Shown here: piece after piece, positions 1 through 8,002 of the stretch | How positions within the stretch are numbered: the stretch's first letter is position 1 | How the letters are laid out: every line of letters begins with the position of its first letter | Translations under genes and position numbers: made by a program | Notes under the pieces: model-generated | Told to the model about the DNA's origin: nothing | What the model saw: the letters and a program-made list of their open reading frames with translations, nothing else | Database searches by the model: none | Origin: Paroceanicella profunda | GTDB lineage: Bacteria; Pseudomonadota; Alphaproteobacteria; Rhodobacterales; Rhodobacteraceae | Assembly: GCF_005887635.2 (NCBI RefSeq) | Contig: NZ_CP040821.1 | Location: forward strand, 1-64,000 | DNA: 64,000 nt | Reading direction: 5' to 3'

Positions 1-1605
1 CCCACTGGGGTGGCGCCGGTGTCCCCCGCGATCATCTCCACCGCCTCCGGCGCCACGCCGAGGGTTTCGGCCACGATCTGCGCGAGGCCGCCCAGCGTGC
101 CCTGGCCCTGGTCGGTGACGGAGGTGCGGCAGGTGAGGCTGCCGTCCGGCTCCAGGCTCAACCGGCAGGTTTCCTGTGCGGCCACGCGCACCTGCGCGGC
201 CCGTAGAGCTGCGCGCCCACGCCGGTGAGCTCGACGAAGGTGGTGAGGCCGATGCCCGGTACACGCCCTCGGCGCGCAGGGCCGCCTGTTCGGCGCGCAG
301 GCCGGCATAGTCCATCTCCGCCAGCAGCATGTCGAGGCAGGCGCGGGTGGTGAGGCTCTCGAGCACAACGCCGGTCTCGGTGGGGCCGGGGGTTTCGGGC
401 GCCGCGCGGTAGTTGCGCCGGCGCATCTCGGCGGGGTCCAGCCCGCAGGCGGCGGCGGCCATGTCCAGCATCTGCTCCATGATCGCGAAGGCGATGGGCT
501 GGCCCACGCCGCGGTAAGCCCCCACCGGCGCCTTGTTCTGGAACCAGGCCCGGGCGCGGGCGGCGTAATGCGGCACGCGGTAGGCGGCGGGGGCCAACTG
601 GATGGCCTGCAGCGCATCGCCCACCGAGCCGCGCGGGTAGATCGAATAGGCGCCGAGCCCGGCGGCGAACTCGATCTCCAGCCCCAGGATGCGGCCCTCC
701 GCGTCCACCCCCAGCCGGGCCTCGGCCTGGGCCTCGCGGGCATGGGCGTCGGCGAGGAAGCTCTCCAGCCGGTCGGCGGTGAACTTCACCCGGCGCCCGG
801 TGAGCACCGCCAGCGCCACGGCGGCGATCTCGTCCGGCAGGGCGTGCAGCTTGCCACCGAAGGCCCCGCCCACGTCGGGGGCGATCACCTGCACCCGGCC
901 CAGCGGCAGGCCGAACAGGTCAGCATAGATCTGCTGCATCTGGAACGGCGCCTGGTGCGACTGGTGGACGGTGAGCCGCCCCGTGCGTCGGTCGAACCCC
1001 GCATCCACGGCCCGGCCCTCCAGGCTCACCGCCGTCTGCCGCCCGAAGGAAAAGCGGTGGCGCACCACATGCGCCGCGCCCGCCAGGGCCGCGGCGGCGT
1101 CGCCGTATGCAATGCTGCGGTCCAGCGCCTGCTGCGGCTCCCAGGCGGCGGGGTCGAAGCCCGGCTCGAAGATGTCGGGCGGCAGGATGGCGGGGTCCAG
1201 GTCCTCGAACTCCACCCAGGCAAGCTCCAGCGCGCTCTCCGCGGCGCGGCGGCTTTCGGCCAGCACGGCCACGACCGGCTCACCCTGATAGCGCACGATC
1301 TCCCCCGCCAGCGCCTGCTGCGGCGGCGAGACATGCCGGGGCAGGGCGGCGAGGCGCGTCTGCCACGGCCCGCACACCGCTGCGAGATGCTGCGCGGTGT
1401 AGACGCCGGTCACCCCCGGGGCGGCGCGGGCCTCGTCCAGCTCCGTCGCCAGGATGCGGGCATGGGCATGCGGGCTGCGCAGGAAGGCGACATGCGCGGC
1501 GCCGGCGGCGTCCAGATCGTCGGTGTAGCGGCCCAGCCCCTCCACCGTGCGGCGGGCGGAGGCGCGCGGGGCGGAGGCGCCGATCAGTGTCCGGTCAGCG
1601 GGCAT
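1..1605 (-). CDS. Molybdenum hydroxylase large (molybdopterin) subunit, CoxL/XdhB-like; 3' end outside window, two apparent frameshifts
   Basis: Catalytic Mo-cofactor subunit of a xanthine dehydrogenase/CO dehydrogenase-family hydroxylase. The reading frame opens at 1605 and overlaps the end of the small-subunit gene by 11 nt. It carries the family N-terminus (VEGLGRYTDDL) and the active-site loop VGAYRGVGQP. True form I CO dehydrogenases have AYxCSFR there, so this is a form II-type enzyme of unknown substrate. Conserved protein text switches frame twice. Near 256 the expected RGIGLTTFVEL needs one extra base. Near 198 the expected QVRVAAQET needs another. Both sites lie in G/C runs. Either this is a recent pseudogene or there are two assembly errors. 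Family identity is secure; whether it is functional is not. Confidence 0.85.
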   Translation of the reverse strand, partial: MPADRTLIGASAPRASARRTVEGLGRYTDDLDAAGAAHVAFLRSPHAHARILATELDEARAAPGVTGVYTAQHLAAVCGPWQTRLAALPRHVSPPQQALAGEIVRYQGEPVVAVLAESRRAAESALELAWVEFEDLDPAILPPDIFEPGFDPAAWEPQQALDRSIAYGDAAAALAGAAHVVRHRFSFGRQTAVSLEGRAVDAGFDRRTGRLTVHQSHQAPFQMQQIYADLFGLPLGRVQVIAPDVGGAFGGKLHALPDEIAAVALAVLTGRRVKFTADRLESFLADAHAREAQAEARLGVDAEGRILGLEIEFAAGLGAYSIYPRGSVGDALQAIQLAPAAYRVPHYAARARAWFQNKAPVGAYRGVGQPIAFAIMEQMLDMAAAACGLDPAEMRRRNYRAAPETPGPTETGVVLESLTTRACLDMLLAEMDYAGLRAEQAALRAEGVYRASASPPSSSSPAWARSSTGRAGARGRTGNLPVEPGAGRQPHLPHLRHRPGPGHAGRPRADRGRNPRRGAGGGGDDRGGHRRHPSG

Positions 1606-2116
1606 CGGCGGTCTCCTCCCGGGCGCGGATCACGTCCATCGCGGCGTCCACGATGGCCTCGTAGCCGGTGCAGCGGCAGAAGTTGCCGGAGAGCGCGGCG
1701 CGCACCGCCCCGCGCTCCGGCGCCAGCCCGGCGCCGATCGCCTCGTGCAGCGTGGCGAGCATGCCGGGGGTGCAGAAGCCGCATTGCAGCGCGTTGCGCG
1801 CCACGAAGGCCGCCTTCAGCGCCCGGCCCAGCGGGTCGTCCAGCCCCTCCACGGTGCGGACCCGGGCGCCGTCGGCCTGCACGGCGAGCATCAGGCAGCC
1901 GCGCACCGCGACGCCGTCCACCTCCAGCGTGCAGGCGCCGCACACCCCGTGCTCGCAGCCCAGGTGGGTGCCGGTGAGGCCCAGCTCGCCGCGCAGGAAA
2001 TCCGCGAGGCTGGTGCAGGCGGAGATTTCGGCATTGACGGGCCTGCCGTTCACGGCCATCTGCACGCGCACCGTTCCGGAGGCTTCGGGATCAGGGGTCA
2101 TATCGCCACATTCCAT
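1595..2116 (-). CDS. Molybdenum hydroxylase small (2Fe-2S) subunit, CoxS-like
   Basis: Iron-sulfur electron-transfer subunit of the same hydroxylase, 173 aa, the usual length. All eight cluster ligands are visible. The plant-type ferredoxin cluster uses C54, C59, C62 and C74 (CEHGVCGAC). The C-terminal cluster uses C112, C115, C147 and C149 (CGFC and CRC). It would pass electrons from the Mo centre to the FAD subunit. An in-frame ATG at 2101 is an alternative start, and neither start has a strong Shine-Dalgarno. It is transcribed away from the GntR gene, with an operator-like dyad 14-26 nt upstream. The large-subunit gene follows with overlap, whereas the FAD subunit lies apart at 3893-4783, which is an unusual split. 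Confidence 0.93.
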   Translation of the reverse strand: MECGDMTPDPEASGTVRVQMAVNGRPVNAEISACTSLADFLRGELGLTGTHLGCEHGVCGACTLEVDGVAVRGCLMLAVQADGARVRTVEGLDDPLGRALKAAFVARNALQCGFCTPGMLATLHEAIGAGLAPERGAVRAALSGNFCRCTGYEAIVDAAMDVIRAREETADAR

Positions 2117-2129
2117 TGGTCAGTCCGAC

Positions 2130-2142
2130 GTATTCCGTATAC
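2130..2142. promoter_or_regulatory. Operator-like dyad, probable GntR site A
   Basis: The top strand reads GTATTCCGTATAC, an imperfect inverted repeat of GTATAC half-sites around a central base. It matches the site at 4864-4876 at 11 of 13 positions. It sits in the only 107-nt gap between the divergent CoxS-like and GntR genes. Assignment to the adjacent GntR regulator is inferred. Confidence 0.55.
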
Positions 2143-2223
2143 TAAGAACGCAATACCCGGCCGGGGGGCGGCGTCGCAGGGGGGTGCGGCCGCGCGGAAC
2201 CGGGGGGAAACGAGAGGAAACAG

Positions 2224-2883
2224 ATGAGAAAAGCCATCGTCCGCGTCGCCGACCTGCGCCAGCAGGTCTACGACAACCTGAAGGAGCGGATCACCCGCGG
2301 CGAGTTTCCCATGGACCACAAGTTCCAGGAAATCAGCCTCAGCCTCGCGGAGGAGCTGGGCGTCTCCCGCACCCCGGTGCGCGAGGCGCTGGCCCTTCTG
2401 GTGCGGGACCGCATCCTGGTGCAGGCGGTGCGCGGCTTCCGCTTCCCGGAATTCGGGCCGGAGGAGATCGTCGAGATCACCGAGATCCGCCTGCGGCTGG
2501 AGCCCTACGCGGTGCGCCTCGCGGTGGAGGTGCTGAGCGCGGAGAAACGCACCGCACTGGCCGGGCTGATCCGCGGCGAGATCGCCCGTCACGGCGAGGC
2601 CGACACCTGGGTTGCCGCGCACCGCCGGGTGCGCGCCGCGCTGTTCGCGCCGGTGCGCAACAAGCGCCTGATCGAAGCCATAGCCCATTACGAGGACACC
2701 ATTCATTTCATGCGCGTCAACACGCTGCAGGACGCGCGCTGGCGAGGGCTCTCGGTCGGCGGATCGGCGAAACTGGCCGATGCCATCGAGGCCGGCGATG
2801 CCGGGGCCGCCGAGGCGGCCCAGGCCACGTTGCTGGGGCTGGCGCGGGATTCCTTCCTCGCCTGGAGCGCGGAGAACGCCTGA
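2224..2883 (+). CDS. GntR-family transcriptional regulator (FadR subfamily, FCD domain)
   Basis: DNA-binding regulator of 219 aa. The N-terminal winged helix-turn-helix shows the family recognition segment LAEELGVSRTPVREAL (about 41-56). A helical C-terminal ligand domain follows from about residue 75 and resembles FCD. The start at 2224 has a good ribosome binding site (GAGAGGAAAC). The gene is divergent from the hydroxylase small/large subunit genes and convergent with the TRAP-binding-protein gene. Two matching dyads, in this gene's promoter gap and at 4864-4876, suggest it controls the whole 1-6917 locus. Its ligand is probably the hydroxylase substrate or product (inference). Confidence 0.9.
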   Translation: MRKAIVRVADLRQQVYDNLKERITRGEFPMDHKFQEISLSLAEELGVSRTPVREALALLVRDRILVQAVRGFRFPEFGPEEIVEITEIRLRLEPYAVRLAVEVLSAEKRTALAGLIRGEIARHGEADTWVAAHRRVRAALFAPVRNKRLIEAIAHYEDTIHFMRVNTLQDARWRGLSVGGSAKLADAIEAGDAGAAEAAQATLLGLARDSFLAWSAENA

Positions 2884-2898
2884 GCGCCGGCCCGGGGC

Positions 2899-2926
2899 GG
2901 CCCCGGCCCCGGCCCCGGCCCCGGCC
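2899..2926. repeat. Short GGCCCC tandem repeat between convergent genes
   Basis: Four perfect GGCCCC units plus GGCC lie in the 47-nt gap between the convergent GntR and DctP genes. GGCC is self-complementary, so both transcripts could form GC-rich hairpins here. It may act as a shared termination region. No T-tract is present. Confidence 0.45.
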
Positions 2927-2930
2927 AGGC

Positions 2931-3896
2931 TCAGTCCGCCGAGAGCAGGGCGCGCAGCTTCGCGATCGGCTCCGGGCTCGCCTCGGAGAGCTCCTTCCAG
3001 TAACGGTCCGCGGCCATCTGGCGGAACTCCGGCCCGAAGTCGATCGAGGTGATGCCGGCGGCGGCCTGCGCCTCCAGGTTCTCCCGGGTCTTGTCCTTCG
3101 ACCAGCTCTCCATGTCCTTCTCGAACCAGGCGGCGGATTCGGTCAGCACCTGCTGCTGTGCGTCTGTGAGGCTCTCGTATTTCGCCTTGTTCATCAGCAC
3201 GTTGACGATGACGGAGTAGAAGCCAGGGTCCACCCGCATCCTGGTCATCTTGTCCCAGCCGAAATCCTGTATGCCCCAGACCGGCCAACCGTAGCCGTCG
3301 ATCACGCCGCGCTCCAGCGCGGTGAACACCTCGGTGGGCGCGATGGTCATGGACTCGATGCCAAGCGCCCGGAACAGCGCGCCGTAGTTCGGCTGCGCGC
3401 GGATGCGCATGCCCTTGAGGTCCTCCGGCCCGGTTATCTCCTTCGTGGTGTAGATGTGGAAGGGCACGTTCACGCCGTAGGTGGTGAGGTAGGTGGCGCC
3501 GAAGCGTTCTCCCGCCAGCTCATCGAGATAGGCATAGGCGCCGGAGGCGCGCTGCTCGGCCAGCGTCATGTCGGTGAGCAACTGCGCGTCGCCCTCGATC
3601 ATCTGGCCCTTGTAGTAGGCCGGCGGGATGGAGGCCATGTCGAGCACGCCGGTGGAGACGGCATTCGCCTGCTCGGAGGGCGGTATCGCCTCCGGCCCGC
3701 CGACGACGCGGATCTGCAGCACGCCCTTGCCCACCTCGTTCACATGGTCGACGAAGCGCTTGAACGGCTCGCCATAGGTGGTGGGCAGCGGCACGAAGAC
3801 GCCGGCCTTGAGGGTGACCTCCTCGGCGGAGGCGAGCGTGGCCGTGCTCAGCAGAGCGGCCAGGGCGGCGGCGCAGAAGCTTGCGGTGGATGTCAT
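2931..3896 (-). CDS. TRAP transporter substrate-binding protein, DctP family (orphan)
   Basis: Periplasmic solute receptor of the DctP/TeaA type, 321 aa. The first ~24 residues are a Sec signal peptide ending ASA. The body shows family features such as the segment around GMRIRAQPNY and an ALERGVIDGYGWP motif near the ligand site. The start codon overlaps the stop of the upstream FAD-subunit gene by 4 nt (ATGA), so the two are probably translationally coupled. No DctQ or DctM membrane genes lie within this locus; the nearest set is at 33958-35756 with its own receptor. Either it uses a remote permease or it works as a capture or sensing protein for the hydroxylase substrate. Confidence 0.9.
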   Translation of the reverse strand: MTSTASFCAAALAALLSTATLASAEEVTLKAGVFVPLPTTYGEPFKRFVDHVNEVGKGVLQIRVVGGPEAIPPSEQANAVSTGVLDMASIPPAYYKGQMIEGDAQLLTDMTLAEQRASGAYAYLDELAGERFGATYLTTYGVNVPFHIYTTKEITGPEDLKGMRIRAQPNYGALFRALGIESMTIAPTEVFTALERGVIDGYGWPVWGIQDFGWDKMTRMRVDPGFYSVIVNVLMNKAKYESLTDAQQQVLTESAAWFEKDMESWSKDKTRENLEAQAAAGITSIDFGPEFRQMAADRYWKELSEASPEPIAKLRALLSAD

Positions 3897-4783
3897 GCTG
3901 GGATTCCCTGTTGGTGGTTCTCGTTTTTCAGATGGTCCGGCGGGCCGTCGGCCAACCGGGGAAGGCAACGGCGCAGCAAGGCGCCGGCCTGCAGGCGGCG
4001 CACCGCGGCATGGGCCATCGGCTCCATCTCCGCGGTGACGGCGGCGGTGATCTCGGCAATGCAGGCGGCGTCGAAGGGGCGGTGGAGGGCGATCTCCCGC
4101 GCGGCCGCGCTGGGGCGCGGGCAGGGCTCTGGGCCGAAGATCACCAGGTCCAGCGCCACCGTGCGCCCGCCCTCCGCGCGCCGGCGCGCGGCCAGCCCCA
4201 CCTCCGGAAAATCGCCGTGGCGCCGGGCGATCTCGTCGAACACGAAGCGCTCGCCCGGGGCCGCCACGGGCAGGGAGACGCCGGTGAGCAGCTCGTCCTC
4301 GGCCAGATCGGTCTCGAACAGCCCGCTGTAGAAGCTGCGCGCCGGAACCGAGCGCGCCCCGCCCGGGCCGCTGATCTCCAGCAGCGCGTCGAGGGCCACG
4401 GCGCAGGCCGGCATCTCGGCGGCGGGGTCCGCGTTGGCGAGGCTGCCGCAGGTGGTGCCCCGGTTGCGGATCGCGGCGTGCGCCACATGCGGCATGGCCG
4501 CGGCCACGAGGGGGCAATGCTCGGCCACCAGCGCCGAGCCGGCGGTCTGCGCATGGCGCACCAGCGCGCCGATCAGCAGCCTGTCGCCCGCGCGGCGGAT
4601 GCTGTCGAGCCCGGGAATGCGGTTGATGTCGATGACCAGCACGGGCGCGCTCAGCCGCATCTGCAGCGTGGCGACGAGGCTCTGCCCGCCGGCGAGGATC
4701 CTCGCGCCGGGGTGCTCCGCCAGCAACCGGACCGCCTCGGCCACCGTCTCGGGGCGGGCATAGCGAAAGGGGGGCGCCTTCAT
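3893..4783 (-). CDS. Molybdenum hydroxylase FAD-binding medium subunit, CoxM-like
   Basis: FAD subunit that oxidises the reduced Fe-S subunit, 296 aa. It has the two flavin-binding signatures of the family: AGGQSL at 31-36 and IRNRGTTCGSLANADPAAE at 105-123. The latter carries Cys where a Gly or Ala is common. The start at 4783 has a good AGGAG ribosome site. This gene heads a two-gene operon with the TRAP binding protein rather than sitting with the small and large subunits. It is divergent from the ferredoxin-reductase gene across a GTATAC dyad. The shared operator suggests the two halves of the enzyme are still co-regulated. Confidence 0.92.
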   Translation of the reverse strand: MKAPPFRYARPETVAEAVRLLAEHPGARILAGGQSLVATLQMRLSAPVLVIDINRIPGLDSIRRAGDRLLIGALVRHAQTAGSALVAEHCPLVAAAMPHVAHAAIRNRGTTCGSLANADPAAEMPACAVALDALLEISGPGGARSVPARSFYSGLFETDLAEDELLTGVSLPVAAPGERFVFDEIARRHGDFPEVGLAARRRAEGGRTVALDLVIFGPEPCPRPSAAAREIALHRPFDAACIAEITAAVTAEMEPMAHAAVRRLQAGALLRRCLPRLADGPPDHLKNENHQQGIPA

Positions 4784-4863
4784 CCGGTCTCCTGCCTGGG
4801 CGTGGACCCCGCGGGCAGCGGGGAGGGGGTGGGAGATAAGGCCTTGCCGGCCGTGTCGGTTGA

Positions 4864-4876
4864 ATATACCGTATAC
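4864..4876. promoter_or_regulatory. Operator-like dyad, probable GntR site B
   Basis: The top strand reads ATATACCGTATAC. It pairs GTATAC and GTATAT half-sites and differs from site A (2130-2142) at only two positions. It lies midway between the divergent FAD-subunit and ferredoxin-reductase starts, so one bound regulator could control both. Confidence 0.55.
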
Positions 4877-4909
4877 GCAATACGTTTCAACCGAAATCCG
4901 GAGCGTTTC

Positions 4910-6172
4910 ATGGCCGAAGACACTCCCCGCAGGGACACCACGCTGGAAACCGTCGTGATCGTCGGCGCCGGGCATGCCGGAGGGCGCGCGGCGCTGCTGC
5001 TGCGCCGCCACGGATTCGCCGGGCGCATCCTGATGCTGGGCGCCGAACCCGCGCTGCCCTATGAGCGCCCGCCGCTCTCCAAGGGGTTCCTGAAGGGCAC
5101 GACCAGCGCGGCCGACATGTCCCTGCGCAGCGCGCAGGACTGGGCGGAGGCCGGCATCGAGCATATCGGCGGCTGCACCGTGACCCGGATCGACCCGGAG
5201 AGCCGCCGTGTGACCCTGGCCGACGGCCGCAGCTTCGGCTTCGACCACGCGATCTGCGCCACGGGCGGCCGGGCGCGCCCGCTGGCCCTGCCCGGGGCGG
5301 AGGCGCTGCTGATGCTGCGCGACCTTGCCGACGCGCGCGCCCTGCGCAGCCGGCTCGGCTCCTGCCGGCGGCTGCTGGTGGTCGGCGGCGGGGTGATCGG
5401 GCTCGAGGTGGCGGCCACCGCCGCCGGGTGCGGCTGCGCGGTCACGGTGCTGGAGGCGGGGCCGCGGGTGATGGCACGCGTGCTGCCGCCGGAGGCCTCC
5501 GCCTGGCTGGCCGGGCTGCATGCCGGCAACGGGGTGCAGATCCGCACCGGGGTGACACTGGAGCGCGTCCTGCCGCGCGGCACCGGCATTGCGGCGCAGA
5601 CCGCCGAAGGGGTGATCGAGGCGGATCTCGGCCTCTGCGCCATCGGCATCCTGCCGGAGCCGGGGCTGGTCTCCGGCGCGCGTCACGGTGCCTCCCACGG
5701 GCTGCTCACCGATGAATATTGCCGGGTGGAGGGCGCGGGACCCCACGTCTATGCCATTGGCGACATTGCCGAAACGCCGAACCCCGTGCTGGGCCGCCCG
5801 CTGCGGCTGGAGACATGGCGCAACGCGGAAACCCAGGCCGCCGCCGTGGCCCGCACCCTGTGCGGCACCGCCACGCCGGCCTGCGAGACCCCGTGGATGT
5901 GGACCGACCAGTTCGGCTGCAACATCCAGGTGGTCGGTGTGTGGGAGGGCCGCGGCGAGAGGCTGTGGCGCGGGGCGCCCGGCGCGCCGGGATCGGTGCT
6001 CTTCTGGCACGAGGGGGGCCGGCCCCTCGGCGCGGTGCTGATCGACGCGGGCCGCGAGCGGCGCTTCGTCGAAGGGCTGGTGGCGGCCGGGAAACCGGTG
6101 CGCCCGGAGGCCCTCGCCGACCCGGCGCAGCGGCTGAAGTCCCTGCTCCCGAGCGCCGTTCCGGCGGCCTGA
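4910..6172 (+). CDS. FAD-dependent ferredoxin/rubredoxin reductase-like oxidoreductase
   Basis: Pyridine-nucleotide-disulfide-fold flavoprotein of 420 aa. The FAD Rossmann motif VGAGHAGG is at 18-25, and a second NAD(P)H motif (VVGGGVIG) is near 150. The FAD-closing segment YAIGDIA and a C-terminal reductase domain follow. It resembles the NADH:ferredoxin reductases of aromatic dioxygenase and P450 systems. The start is supported by GGAG 5' of 4910. Bracketing it are a Mo hydroxylase and an EthD-like gene, and no ferredoxin gene is in view. It may feed electrons to a ferredoxin encoded elsewhere; its exact partner is unknown. Confidence 0.88.
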   Translation: MAEDTPRRDTTLETVVIVGAGHAGGRAALLLRRHGFAGRILMLGAEPALPYERPPLSKGFLKGTTSAADMSLRSAQDWAEAGIEHIGGCTVTRIDPESRRVTLADGRSFGFDHAICATGGRARPLALPGAEALLMLRDLADARALRSRLGSCRRLLVVGGGVIGLEVAATAAGCGCAVTVLEAGPRVMARVLPPEASAWLAGLHAGNGVQIRTGVTLERVLPRGTGIAAQTAEGVIEADLGLCAIGILPEPGLVSGARHGASHGLLTDEYCRVEGAGPHVYAIGDIAETPNPVLGRPLRLETWRNAETQAAAVARTLCGTATPACETPWMWTDQFGCNIQVVGVWEGRGERLWRGAPGAPGSVLFWHEGGRPLGAVLIDAGRERRFVEGLVAAGKPVRPEALADPAQRLKSLLPSAVPAA

Positions 6173-6221
6173 CCCGGCGGCGCCCCGCCCCTCCCCTCCC
6201 TCCCAAGCCGCAGGACCTCAC

Positions 6222-6917
6222 ATGCGCTTCACCCTCATCGCCCATGTCACCGCCACCGACCCTGCCGCGCGCCTCTCCGACGCCGGGCTCGCCCACACGC
6301 GGGAGGTGCTCGCCGCCACGCCGGGCGTGACCATGGCGAGGCTCTACACCCCGGCGACGGCGCGGGATCTCTACACCGACGACGGCCCCTCGCCGGCGCT
6401 GGCCTTCCAGCTCTACTTCGACGAGCTGACCGCGCTGGAGGCCGCCGCGGGCCCGGCCGGCCCCCTCCGGGCGCTGGCCGACGGCTGGCGGGATCTGCCG
6501 GGCGCCACGGTGGCGCACCAGGCCATGCTGGTGCGGGCCTTCCCGGTGCCCGAGCCGAAGCCGGGAGGCACGCCGGAGGCCTGTTCCTACCTCGTGCATT
6601 ACCCCGGCGCGGCGGAGGACCTGAACGCCTGGCTCACCTACTACATCGCCCATCACCCGCGGATCATGGCCACCTTCCCCGGGGTGCGCGAGATCGAGAT
6701 CCTCACCCGGGTGGACTGGTGCGACGCCCTGCCCTGGCAGCGCGTGGCCTTCATGCAGCGCAACCGGCTGATGTTCGACAGCCCCGCCGCGCTGGAAGCG
6801 GCGCTGCAATCCCCGGTGCGGCACGTGATGCGGGCGGATTTCGAGAATTTCCCGCCCTTCGAGGGCAGCAACCTGCATTTCCCGATGTTCGCGGAAACCC
6901 TGACCCTGGCCGGCTGA
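6222..6917 (+). CDS. EthD-like (dimeric alpha+beta barrel) protein, duplicated domain
   Basis: Protein of 231 aa with no signal peptide or membrane segment. The C-terminal half (about 120-231) has the look of the EthD family: a SYLVHYPG strand, a pair of histidines (AHHP), then a conserved W.R.AFM and a loop around FEGSNLHFP. The N-terminal half appears to be a divergent second copy. EthD-like proteins accompany oxygenase or reductase systems, for example with a ferredoxin reductase in ether degradation, but their chemistry is poorly understood. It lies 49 nt behind the reductase gene and probably shares its transcript. Function here is inferred from family and context only. Confidence 0.65.
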   Translation: MRFTLIAHVTATDPAARLSDAGLAHTREVLAATPGVTMARLYTPATARDLYTDDGPSPALAFQLYFDELTALEAAAGPAGPLRALADGWRDLPGATVAHQAMLVRAFPVPEPKPGGTPEACSYLVHYPGAAEDLNAWLTYYIAHHPRIMATFPGVREIEILTRVDWCDALPWQRVAFMQRNRLMFDSPAALEAALQSPVRHVMRADFENFPPFEGSNLHFPMFAETLTLAG

Positions 6918-7099
6918 ACCCGGCCCGCTCCCGCCGCTCCGCGGCCGCGCGGGCCGGAGGCGGCGCTTGCGCCACGCCCGATGCCCGTGCCCTGCGGCCG
7001 GCGCCGGAGCAGGGCGGGGTGACGGGCCGGTCCGCCGGCGCCGCCGCACGAGGCGGGGCAGCCGCGCCCCGCACGGGCCGGGCAACACGCAGGTTCGGT

Positions 7100-7123
7100 C
7101 CCGGGCGCCCTGCCGGGCCCGGG
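7100..7123. terminator. Possible hairpin between convergent genes
   Basis: CCCGGGC at 7100-7106 pairs with GCCCGGG at 7117-7123 over a 10-nt loop. It sits in the 273-nt GC-rich gap between the convergent EthD-like gene and the ABC permease gene. No T-tract follows on either strand, so this is a weak terminator call. Nothing else was recognised in the gap. Confidence 0.3.
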
Positions 7124-7190
7124 AGATGCGCGGCAGGTGTCGGAGACGGCGGGAGCGGGCCGGGTGCAGCCGGCGTGCGGGCCCGGTGGC

Positions 7191-8000
7191 TCAGCCGCTC
7201 ACCGTCATCTTGTCGATGCCGTAGATCCGGTCCACCACGATCAGCGCCACCACCGCCAGCAGCAGTTGCAGCGTGCTCAGCGCGGCGATGGAGGGGTCGA
7301 ACTGGTGCTCCATGTAGCTCAGCATCACCACCGGCAGGGTGTTCGTGTCCGCCGAGCCGAAGAAATAGCTCACCGGCAGGTTGTCGAAGGAGGTGAGGAA
7401 GGAGAACAGCGAGCCCGCCATGATGCCCGGGCGGATCAGCGGCAGGGTGACATGGCGGAACACCGCGAGCGGGTTCGCCCCGAGGATGGCCGCCGCCTCC
7501 TCATAGGCGCGCGGCACGGAGCGGTACACCCCCGCCACCGTGCGCACCACGTAAGGCAGGCACACCACCGTGTGGGTGACGAGCAGCGCGGTGAAGGAGA
7601 TGCCGATCCCCACCCAGGACAGGAAGAACAGCCCCGCGAAGCCGATCACGATCATCGGCATGGAGAGCGGCGAGAGCAGGAAGGTCATCACCGCCCCGGC
7701 CCAGCCGGCCCGGGAGCGGGCAAGGGCCAGGCAGGCCGGGATGCCGATGAGGCAGGAGAGCACGGTGGCGCCCACCGCCACCTCGAAGGACACGATCAGC
7801 GATGCGATGAACGGCTCGTATTCGAAGATGTGCCAGAACCATTTCAGCGACCAGCCGGGCACCGGAAAGGCCACGTAGGAGGCGGAGGTGAAGGAGACCA
7901 CCACCACCACCAGGATGGGGGCGAGCATGAACACGAAGAAGACCACCACGAAGGCGAGCAGGCCGAGGGAGGCCCAGTCCGGGCGGGCGATGCGGGCCAT
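7191..8000 (-). CDS. ABC transporter permease, PotC-like
   Basis: Inner-membrane permease of a spermidine/putrescine-type importer, 269 aa with about six hydrophobic segments. The first follows a short basic N-terminus (MARIARPDW). The cytoplasmic EAA loop that docks the ATPase is visible (EEAAAILGANPLAVFRHVTL). It starts 2 nt after the stop of the partner permease gene. It is the last gene of an operon running ATPase, HyuA, HyuB, binding protein, permease, permease. The substrate is probably a nitrogen heterocycle or related compound, given the hydantoinase genes in the same operon (inference). Confidence 0.93.
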   Translation of the reverse strand: MARIARPDWASLGLLAFVVVFFVFMLAPILVVVVVSFTSASYVAFPVPGWSLKWFWHIFEYEPFIASLIVSFEVAVGATVLSCLIGIPACLALARSRAGWAGAVMTFLLSPLSMPMIVIGFAGLFFLSWVGIGISFTALLVTHTVVCLPYVVRTVAGVYRSVPRAYEEAAAILGANPLAVFRHVTLPLIRPGIMAGSLFSFLTSFDNLPVSYFFGSADTNTLPVVMLSYMEHQFDPSIAALSTLQLLLAVVALIVVDRIYGIDKMTVSG

Positions 8001-8002
8001 CC

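Noticed and set aside
1..1605. True aerobic CO dehydrogenase large subunit
   Set aside because: The active-site loop reads AYRGVGQP and lacks the AYxCSFR cysteine of form I CO dehydrogenase; substrate left open.
568..1977. Long forward open frame opposite the hydroxylase large/small subunit genes
   Set aside because: No recognisable domain, Arg/Gly/Pro-rich composition, and it is exactly antisense to well-conserved genes. High GC content leaves long open frames on the opposite strand.
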